A stretch of DNA of 16,835 nucleotides from Phycisphaerales bacterium (GTDB lineage Bacteria; Planctomycetota; Phycisphaerae; SM23-33), in contig PMYM01000004.1 of NCBI GenBank assembly GCA_003171235.1, forward strand, positions 15,996 through 32,830, in the 5' to 3' direction. Both the position numbers and the translations under genes were made by a program. Shown here piece by piece: positions 6,196-13,857 of this stretch (its first letter is position 1; every line of letters begins with the position of its first letter). Below the pieces are notes generated by a model. The model saw only the letters and a list, made by a program, of their open reading frames with translations. It was not told the origin of the DNA and searched no databases.

Positions 6196-8979
6196 TCATT
6201 TACTGTCCTTCTGAGTAGTTGGTTGCGTCACGACCGCCGGGTCGCCCCAGACGGATTCGTCATTGCTGGTGTTGAATCCGCCTTTCCCACAATCGACCGC
6301 CAGGCTCAAGACCACGCCCTGGCCGGCGTACTCCCCCAGCGGGATCAGCGCATCTTTCCAACCCTGGGTCGTATCACGTTCCTGATGCCAGATTTCTTTG
6401 CCGTTCACGCGCACCACGAAATTGACGCCGTCCCCCGCTCCGCCGCCACGGCCCAGGGACAGGCGCAATGCCGCATTGGGATCCTGCGGCAGGGCCACGA
6501 ACCCATCGATGGAGATTTCCGATCCCCTGCCACCGGTCGGGGGCAAGACCTGGTAGCCGTCATGGGTTTGCCCGTCAAAGGTAAACTTGCGATGGCTGAT
6601 CAGCTTGCCTTCCCGCACGATCTGCCCATTGCTGGTGACGTGGTATTGCCAGGTTGCCAGCGGCAGCGGCTCCCCCGGTGTAATGGGTTGCGGCTGGCCG
6701 ATGGCAAACAGGAGCGTCGCCGGGAGAGTGATCGTTTTCTGACCGTTCTTGCGCCCGTCCGGCCCCCCGGAGCCCAGCAGCGAGACTTTATCCCGCAGCA
6801 GTTGCCAGGCGACGGCCCCGTCCCCCTTGCCGTCGATCTCTACCAGGCAGTACTGATCGGTCAGGCGCGTCCCCTTGATGCGCGCCCCTTCCGGGAGGTC
6901 GGTGATCTTCACCGGAATATTCGCCGGTTGACCGGGGAAGACGCAGTACCAGTTCTCGGGGCTCAGCCCGATGGGGCCTTTGGCGTCGTAGGCTACCCAA
7001 CCGTCGATCGTCGCCGGGTACGACAGCGACAGGCGGGACACCCCGCTCACGCGCGCGTAGCGCAACTTGTCGCCCTGCGGCGTCACCTCGCAGCAATAGG
7101 TGCACTGGTCGCCGCGCAGGTATTTCACGATCTGCCCTTGGGCATTGCGCTGATACGCCACCGCGCCGGGCTCCCATTTCTCCGGGAAATACGGGCGGAA
7201 CCCCTGGGTGAGCAGTTTGGCGCGCTCCAGCATTACCCGCGCCTCGCTGAGACGATCATCCGGCGTGGTGCTCCAGATTGGAATCGCGCCGAGGACTTCG
7301 TCAATGTTCATTTCCCGATGGAATTTCAGCGTGTCGCGAATCATGACGTTGTGCGGCCAGAGCAGGCAGTAATCGTCGAACAGGTACGCCAGCAGCGGAT
7401 GCGGCTGGGTGGGTGCGGAGATTTTCTTCGCGTGCTCTTCGCCGAACCAGGCCAGGAAGGTCTGCATGCCGAAATCCTCCCGGCAGGCGTTCATTTCGTT
7501 CCAAAACTCTCCGCCCAGCGCCGACTGCGGCGTTTTCGCGCGGATGGCATCCTCGCCGACGATCACCGCTTTGCTGAAGGTCAACCCCTCGACCAGACCC
7601 GAACTCCCCGACGCGCAGCCGCTGACGTCCTGGTAGAGATAGTCGATTCCATACTCCTGCGTGATCTGCGCCATGCGCGTGCTGTAGGACTCGCGCCACT
7701 TCGTGCTGCCCGGGTGGACATACTGCAGCCAACCCTCTCGCACCCCTTTGGGTTTCTCCTCTATCGGCCCGCGGATAAGATACTCGAGGCCGAGATCCTT
7801 CATCATCGTCGGATGGGTCTGCTGGTCGATCAGGGCGATGCTGGTGTAGACGCCGGTGTGGGCCCCGTACTTGTGTGCCAACGCCGTGGTCTGCGGGAAG
7901 GCCTTATCCCGCGGGATAAATTCCGGCACCCGCCGGTTCAGGTCGGTCAGCCAACCCCAATCCATGAAGAGAAGGTGCTTCGGATCGATCACGGGCGTCA
8001 GCGCGGTGATCGTCTTTTCATCCGGCCTGGTCGGAACGATCAAGGCGACGTCGTCGATCCATTTCGAGGCGCGCTGGCTGCGCGGCGCCGGTTTGAATGT
8101 CTTGATGAAGTAATCCTTGTAGCGTTTGGCGGGGTCCAGCCAGGAACCGGCAAAGGTGTTCAGGCGCCAGGTGAACGCGGTCATGCGATTCTTGTCATAC
8201 GGCGCCTCATCGCCCGCTTCGAAGTTCAACCCTTGCACATCCTTCGCATGGTAGTGGCGGAAAAACTTCGGGCGCATATCCGGGTCTTCCGCCCACACGC
8301 TGAAGCAGCCTCCCCCAGGCAGCTCACCCACGATCAGCCCCGCGCTCCACATGTACGGCCACGCAATGCCGTTGATCCCTTCCTTGCCCGGCTCATTCCG
8401 CCATCGCTGCCCGCCGAAATAGGGCACGGCAAACACGATATCCGGGCGCAAATTCAGCAGGCTGAAGCTGATCCCCAATACGCCGGGGGCGGACCATTTC
8501 GCCTCCTGCCGGATCAGCAGGTCGCCGGTGTCCGGCTCGACGGTCAATTCCTGCTGGAGCACGGCCTGCGGATCGCCGGAAAGGCCGGTGTACGTCAAAC
8601 GGATACCGTTGGGCACGGTTTGAGAACTGAGTTGCCCCGCTGCCGGAGGATGGTAGGCGGGGAAGACGGTCTTGGGCGGAAGATTGCAGACGACCTTATA
8701 CGGAGCCAGTGCCCCCTCTTTATTGGTATCGGGCGGCATTACGGCAAGCCCGTTGGGCAATTGCGTCACCTGCATCGGCCGCGCGTCGACCGTGATGGCA
8801 GCGTCCTTGGAGAGAAAGGTCCGTAGTCCGACCAGACTTCCATTTTGCCAAGTCGCCTCATAGCGGTCAGTCTTGATCGTGACCACGTCATTGGCGACCG
8901 CGATGAGCGGCTCTGCATGGAGCAGTTGGGCGGGGAGCAGGACGGTACAACAGAAGAGTGCACGGTTCAATCGCATCAT
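6196..8979 (-). CDS. Secreted glycoside-hydrolase-like protein (DUF6259-type)
   Basis: A 927-aa exported protein. A signal peptide (residues 1-22, ending LLHAEP) is followed by a beta-rich N-terminal domain (about 25-300) and a probable TIM barrel (about 305-620) with strand motifs LLFMDWGWL (337-345) and GAHTGVYTSIAL (372-383). DYLYQDVSG (447-455) offers Asp451 as a candidate nucleophile, and GGEFWNE (489-495) offers Glu491 or Glu495 as acid/base. The C-terminal 120 residues look like a galactose-binding-type carbohydrate-binding domain (FVVRVNGKEIWHQ, then ESVWGDPAVV). The layout recalls DUF6259 and GH101/GH36-like enzymes; the substrate cannot be read from sequence. AGGAG at 8985-8989 precedes two tandem ATGs (8979 and 8976). 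It is third in a run of minus-strand genes for exported glycan-type proteins. Confidence 0.83.
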   Translation of the reverse strand: MMRLNRALFCCTVLLPAQLLHAEPLIAVANDVVTIKTDRYEATWQNGSLVGLRTFLSKDAAITVDARPMQVTQLPNGLAVMPPDTNKEGALAPYKVVCNLPPKTVFPAYHPPAAGQLSSQTVPNGIRLTYTGLSGDPQAVLQQELTVEPDTGDLLIRQEAKWSAPGVLGISFSLLNLRPDIVFAVPYFGGQRWRNEPGKEGINGIAWPYMWSAGLIVGELPGGGCFSVWAEDPDMRPKFFRHYHAKDVQGLNFEAGDEAPYDKNRMTAFTWRLNTFAGSWLDPAKRYKDYFIKTFKPAPRSQRASKWIDDVALIVPTRPDEKTITALTPVIDPKHLLFMDWGWLTDLNRRVPEFIPRDKAFPQTTALAHKYGAHTGVYTSIALIDQQTHPTMMKDLGLEYLIRGPIEEKPKGVREGWLQYVHPGSTKWRESYSTRMAQITQEYGIDYLYQDVSGCASGSSGLVEGLTFSKAVIVGEDAIRAKTPQSALGGEFWNEMNACREDFGMQTFLAWFGEEHAKKISAPTQPHPLLAYLFDDYCLLWPHNVMIRDTLKFHREMNIDEVLGAIPIWSTTPDDRLSEARVMLERAKLLTQGFRPYFPEKWEPGAVAYQRNAQGQIVKYLRGDQCTYCCEVTPQGDKLRYARVSGVSRLSLSYPATIDGWVAYDAKGPIGLSPENWYCVFPGQPANIPVKITDLPEGARIKGTRLTDQYCLVEIDGKGDGAVAWQLLRDKVSLLGSGGPDGRKNGQKTITLPATLLFAIGQPQPITPGEPLPLATWQYHVTSNGQIVREGKLISHRKFTFDGQTHDGYQVLPPTGGRGSEISIDGFVALPQDPNAALRLSLGRGGGAGDGVNFVVRVNGKEIWHQERDTTQGWKDALIPLGEYAGQGVVLSLAVDCGKGGFNTSNDESVWGDPAVVTQPTTQKDSK

Positions 8980-9055
8980 GATTTCTCCTAGACATGGACG
9001 TATGCATTCTACTCGGGATGAACGCCCAAGCCCTCGTGATTAATCTGTGGACAGG

Positions 9056-9085
9056 AAAGCCCACGGCAGGCCTGCCGTGGGCTTT
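9056..9085. terminator. Perfect 30-bp palindrome, bidirectional terminator candidate
   Basis: AAAGCCCACGGCAGG (9056-9070) is followed directly by its exact reverse complement (9071-9085). The hairpin ends in TTT on either strand. It lies 51 nt past the stop of the CBM9-like gene (minus strand) and upstream of the DUF6259-like gene, so it most likely terminates the former and makes the latter an independent unit. Confidence 0.7.
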
Positions 9086-9136
9086 ATGAACCTCAAGAGT
9101 TTCCAGAGATATATCGCCGGATCGCGAAGTCAGGGC

Positions 9137-9805
9137 TCATTCCGTCAGGTCGATGGTCAGCGTTCCCCAAGTGTCGGGCTTGTTCTCGTTGGAGCCTGCC
9201 GGCCAGTTGTACGTCTGCTGGGGCTTGTTGTCCCAGATGCGGAAGGCCAGGCCCAGGGCGGCCTTCTTGCCCGGCTCGATGCCCAGGGATTTCAGCGGGA
9301 TGCGGGCCTCGACTTCCCTGCCGGTCGAGTAGAGCGCCGAGCGGTACTCCCAGTCGCCGTAATAGTCGGCCCATTTCTGGCCGTCGCCCTGCTGCATGCG
9401 GGAGTTTTCCATATTACGCCGGACGTAGGCCCGGATGTCGGTCTTGCCGGGGGCGGCGTGGCGGCTGTGGTCGGTGTCCAGCATGATCACGATGTCGTCG
9501 CCGGGGTGGGGCGAGAGGTCGGGAATCTGGAAGGCGAAGTACAGGTAGCCGTCGAAGCACTTGGCCGAGACATCGACGATTCCGTGGCCGTTGGGGAAGC
9601 TGGCGCAAGCAGCGTCGGCGTATTCGAACTTGGACACGTTGCCGTCAAACGTCACCGGCATGGTTGAAACGCCCTTGATAACCACGTCCGATGCCGGGGC
9701 CGAGGCGGCGGGGGCGGTGGCGGCCGGCTGGGCCAGGCCTTGGAGGGACAACGTTCCGGCGATTACGGCCGAAACGACCAACAGAACGGCGGCGAGCTTG
9801 TGCAT
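9137..9805 (-). CDS. Exported CBM9/DOMON-like carbohydrate-binding protein
   Basis: A 222-aa exported protein. The signal peptide MHKLAAVLLVVSAVIAGTLS ends near residue 25 and is followed by an Ala/Pro linker to about 39. The rest is one beta-sandwich with hallmarks of CBM9-like/DOMON sugar-binding domains: VTFDGNVSKFEYADA at 51-65, YLYFAFQIPD at 87-96, GDDIVIMLDTD at 102-112, VEARIPLKSLG at 165-175 and FRIWDN at 188-193. No catalytic domain is attached. The frame extends upstream to a TTG at 9832, but AAGGAAGA at 9811-9818, 5 nt before the ATG at 9805, supports the shorter form. It lies between the DUF4838 and DUF6259-like genes and probably binds the same glycan or a haem/sugar ligand. The precise ligand is unknown. 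Confidence 0.8.
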   Translation of the reverse strand: MHKLAAVLLVVSAVIAGTLSLQGLAQPAATAPAASAPASDVVIKGVSTMPVTFDGNVSKFEYADAACASFPNGHGIVDVSAKCFDGYLYFAFQIPDLSPHPGDDIVIMLDTDHSRHAAPGKTDIRAYVRRNMENSRMQQGDGQKWADYYGDWEYRSALYSTGREVEARIPLKSLGIEPGKKAALGLAFRIWDNKPQQTYNWPAGSNENKPDTWGTLTIDLTE

Positions 9806-9922
9806 GATGTTCTTCCTTTTTGGGGCCAGCAACAGGCGCCGTGCCCTTACGGGTTATTTGCGGCCGGACATGTTACCCGATCCCGGCCGAGATGCCACGG
9901 CCATGCCAGGGGCCTCTTGGTG

Positions 9923-9943
9923 GCACAGCTTTTCAAGCTGTGC
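9923..9943. repeat. Hairpin repeat after the DUF4838 gene
   Basis: GCACAGCTT (9923-9931), a 3-nt loop and AAGCTGTGC (9935-9943) form a perfect 9-bp stem. It lies 63 nt beyond the stop of the DUF4838 gene on the minus strand. It may be a terminator, and its form resembles dispersed short hairpins of PVC genomes, which cannot be checked here. Confidence 0.45.
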
Positions 9944-10005
9944 AGGCATAGGTTGGGAATCTGTGCTGCCAGGCAGAACTACTCCAGCTATTTCTGCACG
10001 GGCGC

Positions 10006-12360
10006 CTACTGCTGCTTGACGAGCACCACTCGCTCCACGCTGATGGCGTTTTTGTCGCCCGGCTTGGCATGGGGGAAGCGCGGCCCCTCGAACTTCACCC
10101 GGGCCCACACATCGAACTTCTGGTTCGGCTTGGCGGGGTCGAAGACGTTGTCCACGTCCACCTGGATGATCCAGCTCCAGAAAAAGTACAGGTAGTAGCC
10201 CGGCTGGATGACGAAGCTGCCCATCTTGTACCAGTTGTACCCCGGCCCAGGGATGTCTTGGGCCTTGATGGGGTCGCCTTTTAGTTCCTTCTTGTCCGTC
10301 GTGCCGTACAGCCCCCAGGGCATCGGCAGCACGTACTTCTCAGCCCCTTCGACGTCCTTGGCGTCCAAATCCAGCCGGTTGGCCACTCCGCTCTCAGCCT
10401 CAGTATCCTTGACGAGCTTCACCACGTCGTTCCAGTTGCGCGTCATCGTGGCGGTGTAGTCGCATACCGCACCTGCGGGCAGGAGGCGAAACTTCGTGGG
10501 CAGCGGCACCGAGGTGGGCAGCGTCGTGTACTTGCGGATGTCGCCCTCCGCGGCCTGTCGCTCCTTCTCCAATTGGTTCTGCGGCAGTCGGAACTTGGCC
10601 TGGGCCATCCAGGTGTCGAGGGCGCGCCGGGCAACCGCATCTCGATCCGGGGGCGCTTGGTCGGCAGGCTTGCCCAGCGATATCCAGTCCCGTGTCAACC
10701 CCGCATAGGCCGCGATCGTCGCGCGATCCAGGGGCAGCCGCGCATGGCGCACGCGCCGCAGCAGCGTCTCATCCTCGCCCGCCGCCTTCTCCGCCTGGTC
10801 GAACATCCGCTGCGCCCGGTTGACCAGCGCCAGGTTGAGATACGTCATCTGCACGGGCGTCGAGGCCCAGCCCACGCGCGACTTGCGTGCCAGGGCCTCG
10901 GCCTCCAGGTCGGCCAGGTAGGCGCGCACGTACTTGCCTGAGGGGCCATAAAAGCCGTCCGTGAACGTCTGCGTGAGCTTGGCAAAGTCGGCGTGGGGAT
11001 CCTCGAGCAGCTTGAGCATTATCCAGACCTTGTAGTCCCGCATGTCGGCCAGGATCGGGAATTCAAACTCGGTAAGGACGCCCTCCACATTGTGCTGGGC
11101 GTAGAACCTGAAGTCCTCCGCATAGGTCTGGGCCGTCGGCATGGGCATGCCGACCGGGCTGGCGTAAGTGACGGCGTAGTCCCAGACGCGCAGGTTCTTG
11201 GCGATTTTCGCCCAGCTCAGCAGGCGCTCGCGAAATGCCTTGTTCGCCTCGGAGGTGATGGGCTGGGTGGGATCGGACTGCGTGTCGCACAGGCGCACGA
11301 TCACGTTGTCCCGGGGCTTGATGGTGGCCGGCGCCTTCTGCGCGTACTGGTAGGCCAGCGTGTCGATGAAAATCTCCGGATACCGCTCTTTCACCCCGTC
11401 GGCCATGTAGTTGACGAAGTCCAACAGCGGCCCGGCCTCGCTGCCCTCCGCCTTGGCCAGCGCCTGGCAGATGTCGCACTGGCAGGCGTTAAGCCAGTCG
11501 TTCTGCGACACATTGAAGACCAGCGGGGGCGGCTGACCGGCCGCCTTTGCGGCAGCCCACGACGTTTCCACGTAGTTGAGCAACTTGGCCAGGAACGCCT
11601 TGCGCAACTCGGCGTTGGTCAGGCAAAGCTGCGACCCCTCGCCCAGTCGCCGGCCGCCCACCAGCGAATACCATTCCGGATGCCGGGGGAAATACTCCCT
11701 GGGTGGAAAGTACAGGTTGAAAGTATGCACGTGGTAGGGCGGGCCATAGTTGCGGCTGCCGCCGTACTTGGCCTCGATCGTCGCATCGCCCTCGCGGTTG
11801 AGGCGGTTGCGGGCCGCGAAACGACCCCCGTCTTGGCCGTAGAGCATGTAAATGTCGCGGTACTGGATGACCGGCTTGCCCTTCAACTCCAGGTTGCCCA
11901 CCGTCAGCGTCTTGCGCTGCGGTACGCTCTCTTCCCAGGGGTTCCACCAGTGCACCCCCAGCACGTCCTCCAGGAAGTGGTACACGCCGTAGAGCGTGCC
12001 TCGCGGCCGCCCGCCGATAATCACCACATCGCTGCCGACCGTCCGGATGACCCACTCCTCCGCCCCGAGCTTCTCGGGCGTCAGCCCCTGGCTCTGGGCG
12101 AATGCCGTGCCGCCGACATAGATCCGGCTGCCCTGTCGCAACAGGCCCTCTTGAGAACGGACCTCGAAGTGCGCCCCGGTGATCCGGTCGAGGTAGCCGG
12201 CCAACTCGCGCACCGCAGTCTGCTCGGGCTCGCTCGCCCCCTGGCCGATCACTATCACCGCCGCCGCCTTGCCGTCCTGCGCCAGCGTCAATCCGCCAAC
12301 CTGCGCCTGGCAGCCGCACTGCAGCGACAGTATCAAGAACAACGCAAACAGGCGCCGCAT
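10006..12360 (-). CDS. Secreted DUF4838 protein with alpha-glucuronidase-type N-terminal domain
   Basis: A 784-aa exported protein. The N-terminus MRRLFALFLILSLQCGCQAQ is a signal peptide with Cys15 and Cys17, possibly but not clearly a lipoprotein. Residues about 25-140 resemble the N-terminal domain of GH67/GH20-like enzymes, ending in the typical GRPRGTLYGVYHFLEDVLGV (117-136). DUF4838 follows, with LCLTN (245-249), VSQNDW (284-289) and the Cys cluster C293-C295-C298 (CQCDIC). The last 200 residues form an unassigned beta-rich domain. DUF4838 proteins are usually predicted to act on acidic or complex glycans, but the activity is not established. The start is well set by AGGAGG (12368-12373), 7 nt before the ATG. 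A 9-bp inverted repeat at 12441-12473 is a possible regulator site. Confidence 0.87.
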   Translation of the reverse strand: MRRLFALFLILSLQCGCQAQVGGLTLAQDGKAAAVIVIGQGASEPEQTAVRELAGYLDRITGAHFEVRSQEGLLRQGSRIYVGGTAFAQSQGLTPEKLGAEEWVIRTVGSDVVIIGGRPRGTLYGVYHFLEDVLGVHWWNPWEESVPQRKTLTVGNLELKGKPVIQYRDIYMLYGQDGGRFAARNRLNREGDATIEAKYGGSRNYGPPYHVHTFNLYFPPREYFPRHPEWYSLVGGRRLGEGSQLCLTNAELRKAFLAKLLNYVETSWAAAKAAGQPPPLVFNVSQNDWLNACQCDICQALAKAEGSEAGPLLDFVNYMADGVKERYPEIFIDTLAYQYAQKAPATIKPRDNVIVRLCDTQSDPTQPITSEANKAFRERLLSWAKIAKNLRVWDYAVTYASPVGMPMPTAQTYAEDFRFYAQHNVEGVLTEFEFPILADMRDYKVWIMLKLLEDPHADFAKLTQTFTDGFYGPSGKYVRAYLADLEAEALARKSRVGWASTPVQMTYLNLALVNRAQRMFDQAEKAAGEDETLLRRVRHARLPLDRATIAAYAGLTRDWISLGKPADQAPPDRDAVARRALDTWMAQAKFRLPQNQLEKERQAAEGDIRKYTTLPTSVPLPTKFRLLPAGAVCDYTATMTRNWNDVVKLVKDTEAESGVANRLDLDAKDVEGAEKYVLPMPWGLYGTTDKKELKGDPIKAQDIPGPGYNWYKMGSFVIQPGYYLYFFWSWIIQVDVDNVFDPAKPNQKFDVWARVKFEGPRFPHAKPGDKNAISVERVVLVKQQ

Positions 12361-12440
12361 GGCGATGCCTCCTATCCTCTTGGGCTTGCCCTGTGGCCGC
12401 CCCGGGCCAGCCCGATCTGGGTTACGCGCGGGTATTCAGA

Positions 12441-12473
12441 CATGTCCTTCCACACAAGACGCATAAGGACATG
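12441..12473. promoter_or_regulatory. Spaced inverted repeat, possible operator of the DUF4838 gene
   Basis: CATGTCCTT (12441-12449) and AAGGACATG (12465-12473) are perfect 9-bp arms 24 bp apart, starting 81 nt upstream of the DUF4838 ATG. The spacing of about two helix turns suits a dimeric regulator on one DNA face. Function is inferred. Confidence 0.4.
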
Positions 12474-12502
12474 CGCCCGGCATTGCCGTTGGCTCCGTCA
12501 AT

Positions 12503-12547
12503 TTGCCGTTCGACGGGCTCACGGCCCTGAGCGAAGCCGAAGGGCAA
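12503..12547. repeat. Imperfect palindromic intergenic repeat
   Basis: Nested matches TTGCC/GGCAA, TTCG/CGAA and GCTCA/TGAGC form an interrupted hairpin about 45 nt long. From memory it resembles a short palindromic repeat widespread in environmental bacterial genomes. No second copy is seen in this window. Confidence 0.4.
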
Positions 12548-12585
12548 TTTGAAATTCCCAAATTTGAAATACCTGAGAAGAGGAA

Positions 12586-12605
12586 CCCCCGGCCTGCGCC
12601 GGGGG
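12586..12605. terminator. GC hairpin after the 349-aa gene (repeat family member)
   Basis: An 8-bp stem CCCCCGGC/GCCGGGGG with a 4-nt loop, 61 nt past the stop of the minus-strand 349-aa gene. It is followed on the + strand by CTAAA and shares its core with the hairpin after truA. On the minus strand a pyrimidine-rich TTCCTCTTCTC tract follows, supporting a terminator. Confidence 0.6.
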
Positions 12606-12666
12606 CTAAATAGAGAAACTGGGCTTTACTCTTGGTTACTGACTACTGACTACCGGGTACCGGTTC

Positions 12667-13716
12667 CTAGCTCTGCTTCTCCGGCAGTGGTGCGGTGGCG
12701 GTCTGGCTGGCGGCGCGGGCCTTGAGCGTGTCCATCTTATCCCGCACTTCCTGGGCCATGCGGCTGTTGGGGAAGTCGCGGACGATCTGCTGGCCGGCGG
12801 CGACGGCCTCGGTCCAGTTGTTCTCGCTCACGCGGATGGAGAACTGCACGCCCAGGTTGAGCAGCTTGGCCTTGAAGACGCCGCGGGCGGATTCCTGCAA
12901 TGCCGCCGCCTCCTGCGGGGTGAGGTACTTGTCCAGTTCCTGGATCATCTCGATGGAGCGGTCGAGCTGCCCGGCCTTGACCGCCTGGTCGTATTCCTGC
13001 AGCAGGTTGCGCTTGTGGTTGGCCTTGGCCTCGCGCACCTGCTGGGGCAGGGCGGCGACCTTGGCGTTGTTGGGGGCCAGCCGCAGGAGCCGCTGGGCCT
13101 GCTCGGAGGCCCGCGTCCAGTCGTGTTCGGCCAGCAGGGCGGTGATGCGGGCGACGGCCGAATCGATTCTCTGCTCCTCGGTGCTGCTGCGGGCGGCAGC
13201 CATCTCGCGCCGCATGGCCTGGGCTTCCTGGGCGTAGCCGGGGCGTTTCTCGGCCTCGGCGGTGAGGGCCTCGGCGGCGGCGTAGTCCTGGCGAATGAGA
13301 TACTCGTGGAGCTGCTCGTTCATGACCTGGATCTCCCGCCGGCGGAAGATGAGGCTCCTGGCGGCGTCGGACATTTGGGCCAGGTCCACCAGGCGGCGGT
13401 TGGACTCCAGCAGGGCGTCGGCGACGCTTTCGATGCGGCTGAGGCGGTCGCTGCCGGTCTGGGCGGCCTCGGCGCCGGCCACCACGGCGTACACCAGGCT
13501 GTACACCACGCCCACGCCGACGGCGCCGGAGAACAGCAATATCAGCCGGATGACGAAATGGATGACGCCGTCCAGAGCGGCCCCCTGGGCGAAGGCGTCC
13601 CGGACAAAGTCGCCGATGTACCAGGCCAGGGTTATGGCCAGGGCCGTAAGCGTCAGCAGGGCCCATATCTGCGTCACACGGAGCACCCAGCTCAGGCGGG
13701 TTGGGGTGCCGTTCAT
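12667..13716 (-). CDS. Inner-membrane protein with coiled coil and TPR-like repeats
   Basis: A 349-aa protein of no recognised family. The ATG at 13716 (minus-strand AAGGGAG 8 nt upstream) gives two membrane segments, about 13-36 (IWALLTLTALAITLAWYI) and 51-80 (VIHFVIRLILLFSGAVGVGV onward). A predicted coiled coil at about 88-140 follows, then charged, Ala-rich helical hairpins (140-335) resembling TPR units, for example LLAEHDWTRASEQAQRLLRL at 194-213. Both ends are probably cytoplasmic, so it may be a scaffold. A TTG start at 13746 is possible but unsupported. A good promoter (13750-13778) drives it, divergent from the HTH-EIIA gene, so the two may be co-regulated. The topology is clear; the role is not. 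Confidence 0.8.
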   Translation of the reverse strand: MNGTPTRLSWVLRVTQIWALLTLTALAITLAWYIGDFVRDAFAQGAALDGVIHFVIRLILLFSGAVGVGVVYSLVYAVVAGAEAAQTGSDRLSRIESVADALLESNRRLVDLAQMSDAARSLIFRRREIQVMNEQLHEYLIRQDYAAAEALTAEAEKRPGYAQEAQAMRREMAAARSSTEEQRIDSAVARITALLAEHDWTRASEQAQRLLRLAPNNAKVAALPQQVREAKANHKRNLLQEYDQAVKAGQLDRSIEMIQELDKYLTPQEAAALQESARGVFKAKLLNLGVQFSIRVSENNWTEAVAAGQQIVRDFPNSRMAQEVRDKMDTLKARAASQTATAPLPEKQS

Positions 13717-13749
13717 CGCGCACGCTCCCTTCAAGATTGGCTGCAACTA

Positions 13750-13778
13750 AATCTAGGTGCGGGCCGGGCCAAAGTCAA
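13750..13778 (-). promoter_or_regulatory. Sigma70-like promoter for the 349-aa gene
   Basis: On the minus strand TTGACT (13778-13773) and TAGATT (13755-13750) are separated by 17 bp. The predicted start near 13743 gives a leader of about 27 nt containing AAGGGAG before the ATG at 13716. It lies back-to-back with the HTH-EIIA promoter. Confidence 0.55.
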
Positions 13779-13823
13779 TGGCGGTGGTGAGGATGGGGGT
13801 CATTCTTCGCCGCCAGGCCCGCC

Positions 13824-13851
13824 TTGTGTACCGCCAGGAAATTGCTAAAAT
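13824..13851 (+). promoter_or_regulatory. Sigma70-like promoter for the HTH-EIIA gene (leaderless start)
   Basis: TTGTGT (13824-13829) and TAAAAT (13846-13851) are 16 bp apart. The A of the ATG (13858) is 7 nt after the -10 box, the usual position of the first transcribed base, and no Shine-Dalgarno fits in between. The transcript is therefore predicted to start at the start codon itself. Confidence 0.5.
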
Positions 13852-13857
13852 TCCCCC

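Larger units (their letters stand above)
12361..12666. other. Non-coding gap with three different inverted repeats
   Basis: This 306-nt stretch lies between the DUF4838 start and the stop of the 349-aa gene. It holds the DUF4838 ribosome binding site, the spaced inverted repeat at 12441-12473, the palindromic element at 12503-12547 and the GC hairpin at 12586-12605. No credible gene is seen. Confidence 0.7.

Noticed and set aside
6223..8826. 867-aa open frame on the + strand opposite the DUF6259-like gene
   Set aside because: The translation is rich in Arg, His, Pro and Gly without domains. The minus strand has a signal peptide, a ribosome binding site and family motifs. Long antisense frames are common in GC-rich DNA.
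10993..12552. 519-aa open frame on the + strand opposite the DUF4838 gene
   Set aside because: Composition is typical of an antisense shadow (Leu/Val/Gln/His-rich). The DUF4838 protein has clear motifs and an AGGAGG start.
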